Virus record (IMG/VR): IMGVR_UViG_3300042888_002988 | Location: 1 to 64,000 of that record | From: a virus | DNA: 64,000 bases | Reading direction: 5' to 3' (one strand) | Shown: positions 59,013-64,000 of the stretch, one piece after another | Numbering within the stretch: position 1 is the stretch's first letter | Layout: each line of letters starts with the position of its first letter | Position numbers and translations under genes: made by a program | The notes under the pieces: model-generated | Database searches by the model: none | What the model saw: the letters and a program-made list of their open reading frames with translations, nothing else | Told to the model about the DNA's origin: nothing

Positions 59013-59548
59013 TCTACACCGTTGGATACGAGGTAGGATACGATGAGCAGCTCGCCGGCCCCAACGCGCACAAGTTCGACAAGGTCGGGCGCAACGGCAG
59101 CTACCCCGGTGGCTTCGCGGTGCGCACGCCCTTGGAGGCTGCCAGGCTGATCCAAGAGTGGGGCAAGAAAGGCGAGTGGGCCACCTACGAGGTGGATGCT
59201 GACTGGGAGATGGACACCAAGCCGTCCCTGCAAGGCTGGTGGCATGCTTTGCAGCGGAACGCCCGGATCCTCCGCAAGGTGGAAACGCCCGAGCTGCTGC
59301 CGCCGCACCCGGAGCACTGGCACATGGAGTATCAGTCGGTTGTCAATGTCCGCATCATCGCGCCTATGGAGGAGCAGGACGTTGTCCTCAACTGGTTCTA
59401 TGACCGGGGAGGTAGGACGCTCCGGAGTGGTCCGTTGATAGTGGCCTTCCCGCACGTGGATTCATCGCAGCTGGATATCAGCGGATGGATCCCGCTGACG
59501 GGATCTGCCTTGCAGCCGGAGCCATATTCCGATAAGGAGGAGCTATGA
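59009..59548 (+). CDS. hypothetical protein, 179 aa
   Basis: Starts in an ATGA overlap. Mixed alpha/beta, Trp-rich. The stop overlaps the next small gene. Confidence 0.7.
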   Translation: MIYTVGYEVGYDEQLAGPNAHKFDKVGRNGSYPGGFAVRTPLEAARLIQEWGKKGEWATYEVDADWEMDTKPSLQGWWHALQRNARILRKVETPELLPPHPEHWHMEYQSVVNVRIIAPMEEQDVVLNWFYDRGGRTLRSGPLIVAFPHVDSSQLDISGWIPLTGSALQPEPYSDKEEL

Positions 59549-59658
59549 AAGATCCGGAGTTCCCAGCTATTGTGGTGTTCGTCTGCGGCACACTGCTGCT
59601 TATCCTAGCGATCGGCTCCAAAATACTCCTATGGCTGAAGCCAGACCTATTCAGATGA
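59545..59658 (+). CDS. single-pass membrane miniprotein, 37 aa
   Basis: The ATG overlaps the previous stop (ATGA) and has a clear Shine-Dalgarno (ataaggaggagct). The product MKDPEFPAIVVFVCG ... is a single membrane helix with a short basic tail (LKPDLFR). It ends 10 bases before the convergent dNMP kinase gene. Confidence 0.6.
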   Translation: MKDPEFPAIVVFVCGTLLLILAIGSKILLWLKPDLFR

Positions 59659-59667
59659 TCTACATCC

Positions 59668-60228
59668 TCACGAGTCGTATAGTGCTTTCAATATGGTTTT
59701 ACCGGCTGTCGCTGACCAGTTTGCGGCGCTCTCCTGTGAGTTCGTCAACCTCGCGTCGAAATGGGGGAAAGTAGGCCATTCGACTTCGCTGCCGTGCGCG
59801 ACATTGATCTGCTCCGGTAGGTCGTCCCGCTGAAGCAGCACCATCTTGGCACCCGCCGCGCGCAGAGCTTCGTATTCGTTAATGAATCGGCAGTCGTCGA
59901 TCACGACTCTGTGTCCGTGTTGTGTGAGCGATACCGCGCGCCGGATGGCTGCGTTCACCCAGATGCCGTTGCCGATGGAGTTGCGGCCCCACTCGGTACC
60001 CAGCGTCTGCAGGGTGTGACGCAGGGTGCGACCTTCGAGTGCATCCATCGGCTCGTTCTTGGGCAGCTGGCGAACCTTGTGGATCGGCAGTCGCAGCAAT
60101 GCGGCTACCATATCGTAAAGCGGGTCAGCGAACGCCACGCGCGTGAAGTTGAAGCGATCAACCAAGGATTGCGCCGCAGTGGTCTTACCGACCTGTTGCG
60201 GCCCGCAGAGTGCGATGATGTCGGGCAT
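59668..60228 (-). CDS. deoxynucleoside monophosphate kinase
   Basis: 186 residues on the minus strand. P-loop CGPQQVGKTT at 8-17 and late VVIDDCRFINEYEAL match the dNMP kinases of phages, including T4 gp1 by general pattern. The enzyme phosphorylates dTMP, dGMP or hydroxymethyl-dCMP to diphosphates. The minus-strand Met at 60228 is chosen because the P-loop follows directly; longer in-frame starts extend it to about 60285. Probable functional link to ThyX. Confidence 0.85.
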   Translation of the reverse strand: MPDIIALCGPQQVGKTTAAQSLVDRFNFTRVAFADPLYDMVAALLRLPIHKVRQLPKNEPMDALEGRTLRHTLQTLGTEWGRNSIGNGIWVNAAIRRAVSLTQHGHRVVIDDCRFINEYEALRAAGAKMVLLQRDDLPEQINVAHGSEVEWPTFPHFDARLTNSQESAANWSATAGKTILKALYDS

Positions 60229-60289
60229 GCCGCTACTTCGGCGCAGCCCACCATCAACGTCAAGAGGAGATTCAATAAATTGAACGATC

Positions 60290-60907
60290 ATGTATAAACA
60301 AATCATCCCATGCCCCGTCTGCGAGGGGTTCGTTACGGTCACCACCGACTTCGTCTGCGACAAGTGCGGGCCAGCTACCAAGGTGCCCTACTGGAACCTG
60401 AAGGAGTCACGTAAAAAAGATCGCGAGATCATGCTCCGGGCCATGCAGAGGCTCTGCGAGAAGTTCGGCGTGCCCTACGAGCTCGACCGGGAGTTCCTCG
60501 GCAACACCCGGGCGGTCGCCATCGGCATCCGCGGTCCCACCGGTCTGGCGCTGACGATCGACTTCGACGGCAACTCCTGTCAGTCAGACGTGTTCGTCCT
60601 GCCTTGGCACATGATGACCGACAGTCGGTTCGACAACAACGTCATCAGGAGCGACTTCGCGCAGAGCCGCAACGAGTATCACAAGCGCAAGGCCACCGAC
60701 GTATTCAGGGGCTTTGAGCGGCTGATCCGCGTCATGAGCGTCCGCCTGCAGCGCATTGCTGACGGCACCGCCACCGAGATCGGCGAGCCAACCAAGCCGA
60801 TCCCATGGGCAACCTTGCCTCCCGGGTTCAATGCTGAAGCCTTGGGGCACGACCGCGCTACACAAATCATCGAGGAACTTCAGAGCGAAGCCTCACAACC
60901 ACTCTGA
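60290..60907 (+). CDS. hypothetical protein with N-terminal zinc ribbon, 205 aa
   Basis: The ATG follows aataaattgaacgatc. CPVCEG and CDKCG give one zinc site in the first 30 residues. The rest is a mixed alpha/beta domain. It diverges from the kinase, with 61 bases between the genes. Confidence 0.7.
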   Translation: MYKQIIPCPVCEGFVTVTTDFVCDKCGPATKVPYWNLKESRKKDREIMLRAMQRLCEKFGVPYELDREFLGNTRAVAIGIRGPTGLALTIDFDGNSCQSDVFVLPWHMMTDSRFDNNVIRSDFAQSRNEYHKRKATDVFRGFERLIRVMSVRLQRIADGTATEIGEPTKPIPWATLPPGFNAEALGHDRATQIIEELQSEASQPL

Positions 60908-60936
60908 GCCGGCAGAAATATCCGGCACCAAACAAA

Positions 60937-62964
60937 ATGAGCACTACTGCACCAACACCAACCGTCCCAGTCGATAGCGTCTTTCACAAGGCGAAGACGC
61001 TGGTCGAAACCCGATACAAGCAAATGATTGAAAGCGGACGCCTGCTCCTGCAGGTGGAAGTGGACAAGGACGAACTCTGGAAGGCCTACCACGACGGCTT
61101 CACCGATCCCGAGATCAAGCTCGAGCACCAGTGCTCCGCCTGCCGTAACTTCATCAAGGCGATCGGAGGGCTCGTGACCTTCAATGCCGAGCTGGAGATG
61201 ACGACGCTGTGGGACTTCCGCGGCCAGTCGGATATCCCGGAAGTCTACCTGGCTTCGTTCGATGCCCTCGACCGCTACGTCCGCAGCCGCCCGATCGAGG
61301 GACTGTTCAGCCACGTCGAGCCCAGTGCCGGCGTGAACCAGAACCTCGACAAAGACCGCAGCGTCATCTGGCAGCACTACTTCGCCAAGCTCCCCGCGAT
61401 CGCCTTCAACAAGGACAACGTGGTCGGCCGCAAGTCTGCGGAGCTGCGTGACAGCAAGAACGTCCTGGTGCGTTCGATCACCGAGATCAGCGAGGATGCG
61501 GTGCAGACCGTGCGCGAGCTGATTGCTCAGGACTCTCTGCCGCGGGGCCGGGAATACTCGGCGATCATCGAGCAGCTGTGGGCGTCGCAGATCGCCTACA
61601 AGGATGTCCGCGAGGAGGATCGGGACGCCTGGGCCTGGCTCAAGGCGCACGACGTCGGTCCCGCGCTGGCCCGTGCGCGCAACACGGCCGTCGGTGCGCT
61701 CTTGCAGGATCTCACTGCCGGACGTGACCTCGAAGGCGCAGTGGCCGCCTACGACCGCATCATGGCCCCCACCAGCTTCAAACGGCCGACCGCCTTGGTC
61801 ACGCCGCGTATGCTGGAAACCGCCAAGGCCCGCCTGCAGGAGCTGGACCTCATGTCCGCACTTGATCGCCGTCGCCTGGACACCCGGGACCTGACGGTGG
61901 CCAATGCGCTCTACGTGTATCGCCCTACCACATCCGGCAAGGACGTGTTCGCCCAGATCGCGGACGAGACGCCGGTGCAGGCGAAGACGCTTGAGAAGGT
62001 GGAGCGCATCGGTATCGATGACTTCGTTGCCAATGTCCTGCCTACCGCCAAGCGCATCCGTGTGCTGGTGGAGCGCGAACACATGGGGCACTTCGTGACG
62101 CTCACCGGCGCGGTGGATCCCGAGGCGAAGAACATGATGAAGCACGACAACAGCTTCAGCTTCAGCTACGCCGGCGGTGTGGCTGACGCGATCAAGGAGC
62201 GTGTGAAGCGTGAGGGCGGCAATGTGAACGGCTGGATGCGTGCGTCCCTCGCCTGGCACAACTATGACGACCTCGACCTGCACTTCCAGGGCGGTGGCGA
62301 GCACGTTTACTTCAGCAACAAGCGCGGCCGGCTCGCCTGGCTCGATGTTGATATGAATGCTGGCGGGGGCTCCACTCGTGAGCCTGTGGAGAACATCACC
62401 TGCGACAAGCAGCTGCCAGCCGGTAGCTATGAAGTCTGGGTGAATCAATACAACCGCCGGGAAGAGCGCGATTCGGGATTCGAGCTGGAGATCGAGGCCA
62501 ATGGCTCGACCTTCAACTTCGGGTCCCCTACGTCGCCCCGCGTCGACTCGGAGCGCATCAAGTTCACGGTCGACAAGGACGGCAACGTCAACATCGGCGA
62601 GACCGCGATGTCGAAGTCGCACAGCGGCATGGTGAAGTGGGGCGTCAAGACCGGCACGTTCGTGCAGGTCAAGGCGATCACACTCAGCCCGAACCACTGG
62701 ACCAAGCCCGTGGGCCTCAAGCACTGGTTCTTCCTGCTGGATGGTTGCGTCAGCGACGAGCAGACCCGGCCGTTCTTCAATGAGCACCTCTGCGCCGAGC
62801 TGGCAAAGGACCGCAAGGTCACCGAGGTGCTGGCCAGCAAGATCCAGGTCGCGCCTGCTGAAGGGGCTGAGCTCTCCGGGCTCGGCTTCAGTGAGTCCAA
62901 CCGCAACCACATCTACGTGGAAGTGGAAGGGCAATTCAAGCGGACACTGAAGGTGCTATTCTGA
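60937..62964 (+). CDS. large phage protein with N-terminal Cys motif and YfaP/DUF2135-like domain
   Basis: 675 residues after cggcaccaaacaaa. EHQCSACRNFIKAIGG at about 63-78 is a recurring motif in large phage proteins of unknown function. Residues ~430-530 (SLAWHNYDDLDLHFQ ... HVYFSNKRG, DVDMNAGGG, SYEVWVNQYN) resemble YfaP/DUF2135 domains. C-terminal regions are unassigned. It may be secreted or act as a virion or host-interaction protein. A long antisense frame overlaps it and is a shadow. Confidence 0.75.
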   Translation: MSTTAPTPTVPVDSVFHKAKTLVETRYKQMIESGRLLLQVEVDKDELWKAYHDGFTDPEIKLEHQCSACRNFIKAIGGLVTFNAELEMTTLWDFRGQSDIPEVYLASFDALDRYVRSRPIEGLFSHVEPSAGVNQNLDKDRSVIWQHYFAKLPAIAFNKDNVVGRKSAELRDSKNVLVRSITEISEDAVQTVRELIAQDSLPRGREYSAIIEQLWASQIAYKDVREEDRDAWAWLKAHDVGPALARARNTAVGALLQDLTAGRDLEGAVAAYDRIMAPTSFKRPTALVTPRMLETAKARLQELDLMSALDRRRLDTRDLTVANALYVYRPTTSGKDVFAQIADETPVQAKTLEKVERIGIDDFVANVLPTAKRIRVLVEREHMGHFVTLTGAVDPEAKNMMKHDNSFSFSYAGGVADAIKERVKREGGNVNGWMRASLAWHNYDDLDLHFQGGGEHVYFSNKRGRLAWLDVDMNAGGGSTREPVENITCDKQLPAGSYEVWVNQYNRREERDSGFELEIEANGSTFNFGSPTSPRVDSERIKFTVDKDGNVNIGETAMSKSHSGMVKWGVKTGTFVQVKAITLSPNHWTKPVGLKHWFFLLDGCVSDEQTRPFFNEHLCAELAKDRKVTEVLASKIQVAPAEGAELSGLGFSESNRNHIYVEVEGQFKRTLKVLF

Positions 62965-63503
62965 TGCTGATCAACAAGCTCAAAACCGACATCGCTTCCA
63001 ACGACATCGCTTGGGCTATCCAAAGCCGCATCGCCAACTCGCGCTTCACCGCTGAGGTGGAGCCGAGAAGGCGTGCGGTCAAGATACTCCAGGTGCGCCT
63101 GCGGAAGAAGAAGATGTATTGCGGTAACCACCCGAAGGCCTGCGAAGCAATCGGTGGCGCGCCCCACTGTCGAAGAGACTACCTGGAAGGCGCGGATTGG
63201 GTCGAATTCAACGACCTGGTCAACGACGTCCTGGATAGGCTCAACGTCGAGTGCAGCGTGAAGACTTCGCAATGCATCCTGCGGAAGGGCCGGCTGCGTC
63301 GCGCTGAGTATGATGCCAACGAACAGTTCTTTAACGGCACCTGGAAGTGGGACATGGACGGTCCTGACTCCCATTACGTGGACAACTGCGGGAACGAAGA
63401 GGCCGACAAGGTCCTGAGCAAGTTCCCGTTCGGAACACCCGGGATTGACGAGCGGCAGGAATACTTCTGCGTAGGAGCGCACGACCACGATCATGCCCAC
63501 TGA
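62964..63503 (+). CDS. hypothetical protein, 179 aa
   Basis: ATG in TGATG with the previous stop. A basic N-terminus; Cys residues near 52-70 (MYCGNHPKACEAIGGAPHC) could bind metal. No family recognised. Confidence 0.7.
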   Translation: MLINKLKTDIASNDIAWAIQSRIANSRFTAEVEPRRRAVKILQVRLRKKKMYCGNHPKACEAIGGAPHCRRDYLEGADWVEFNDLVNDVLDRLNVECSVKTSQCILRKGRLRRAEYDANEQFFNGTWKWDMDGPDSHYVDNCGNEEADKVLSKFPFGTPGIDERQEYFCVGAHDHDHAH

Positions 63504-63723
63504 GTTCAACCTGAGAAACGTCTTGGTCGCGGGTAGCGTCATCGTCGTGGGAGCCCACATCGTGACAGGTGGGTTGATGTGGCTGGTGGGCGCTGCATCC
63601 AACGAGCAGACCATTGGTTTCATGGTCGGCGCGGCCGGCGGAACAGCGTGCGTCTGGATCGCCTACGTCTTCGGCTTGTTCTGCCGGTGGCTACGCCGCA
63701 AGCAAGTGGAGGGCGATCAGTGA
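63493..63723 (+). CDS. small membrane protein, 76 aa
   Basis: The ATG overlaps the previous gene by 11 bases. Two hydrophobic segments (about 9-33 and 42-64) with a Gly-rich turn between, then a basic tail (CRWLRRKQ). Candidate inner-membrane protein. Confidence 0.7.
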   Translation: MPTEFNLRNVLVAGSVIVVGAHIVTGGLMWLVGAASNEQTIGFMVGAAGGTACVWIAYVFGLFCRWLRRKQVEGDQ

Positions 63724-64000
63724 ATCGCCCCGACGAGTGTCCCCACTGTGGGGACGAAAACATCAACCGTGACGGCGCGAGGTGGCGCTGTGAGCGGTGC
63801 TGGAATTGGTTCGGGGATTCACGTCCCCGAGCCGCTGTAACCACCTCACCAACCAAACCAAATACCAACACCATGATTGAAATGCATCCATTCGTCGCAG
63901 CTACCAAGACCAAGCTGCGTTTCGCTGCCGCCGGCCACATCTCCGCGGAGGACCTCTGGGACCTCCCGTTGAACAAGCTGGACGAGATGGCGATCGAAAT
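63720..64000 (+). CDS. zinc ribbon continuing in frame into a conserved phage protein, partial
   Basis: GTG start in a GTGA overlap. CPHCGDENI and CERCWNWFG in the first 35 codons form a zinc ribbon. There is no in-frame stop through an A/C-rich stretch (NTNTMIEMHPF) into a domain with KTKLRFAAAGHISAEDLWDLPL, a pattern of a widespread phage protein. The second part has its own ATG at 63873 behind the usual A/C-rich leader, so either two proteins are made or one fusion. The gene runs off the window end. Confidence 0.65.
   Translation, partial: MNRPDECPHCGDENINRDGARWRCERCWNWFGDSRPRAAVTTSPTKPNTNTMIEMHPFVAATKTKLRFAAAGHISAEDLWDLPLNKLDEMAIE

Noticed and set aside
60880-62934. 684-residue minus-strand open frame
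   Set aside because: Opposite the 675-residue + strand gene, which has a domain match; the antisense translation is His/Val/Leu-rich with no motif.

Overview
The window reads as part of the genome of a large tailed bacteriophage with GC-rich DNA. Nearly every gene lies on the + strand, and genes are packed with 4-base ATGA/GTGA overlaps or gaps of a few bases. There is a virion-like block, a fragment of a bacterial-type RNA polymerase, a tRNA array, and many small phage-type proteins of unknown function. No integrase, IS element or CRISPR array was seen. The host cannot be named from the sequence. Non-overlapping genes usually lack a Shine-Dalgarno sequence and instead carry an A/C-rich leader before ATG, which hints at a host that relies little on Shine-Dalgarno.

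Layout. 1-12.5 kb is the structural and transcription block: a partial possible portal-like protein, a run of Gly/Ala-rich membrane-helix proteins, a GNAT-headed 718-residue protein, and a split RNA polymerase polypeptide joining the beta C-terminus to the start of beta-prime. Intrinsic terminators and candidate promoters divide it. 12.6-28.6 kb holds many small genes around a peptide deformylase, a PP-loop (PAPS reductase-like) enzyme, a structured leader RNA, an HNH/AP2 protein and DUF4258-, DUF4241- and DUF551-like proteins. 28.6-29.5 kb is a minus-strand array of seven tRNAs with a zinc-finger gene embedded in it. 30-44.3 kb holds a C5 cytosine methyltransferase, a first GHKL ATPase, a winged-helix protein and a complete NAD+-dependent DNA ligase. 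A minus-strand glycosyltransferase-sulfotransferase fusion (44.6-46.5 kb) looks like an inserted cargo gene. 46.5-64 kb holds a YhaM-like HD phosphohydrolase, flavin-dependent thymidylate synthase (ThyX), a DUF2829 (Tad2-like anti-Thoeris) protein, an unusual tRNA-like element, a metallophosphoesterase, a second GHKL ATPase, a minus-strand dNMP kinase and a large YfaP/DUF2135-like protein.

How it fits together. ThyX, dNMP kinase, DNA ligase and the methyltransferase serve phage DNA synthesis and protection. The tRNAs and peptide deformylase support translation. The RNA polymerase fragment implies phage-encoded transcription, with the other subunits outside the window. The Tad2-like protein and perhaps the GHKL ATPases are candidates for host takeover or counter-defence. 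Function names rest on motif recognition by eye; no database search was possible. Most small genes are labelled unknown.
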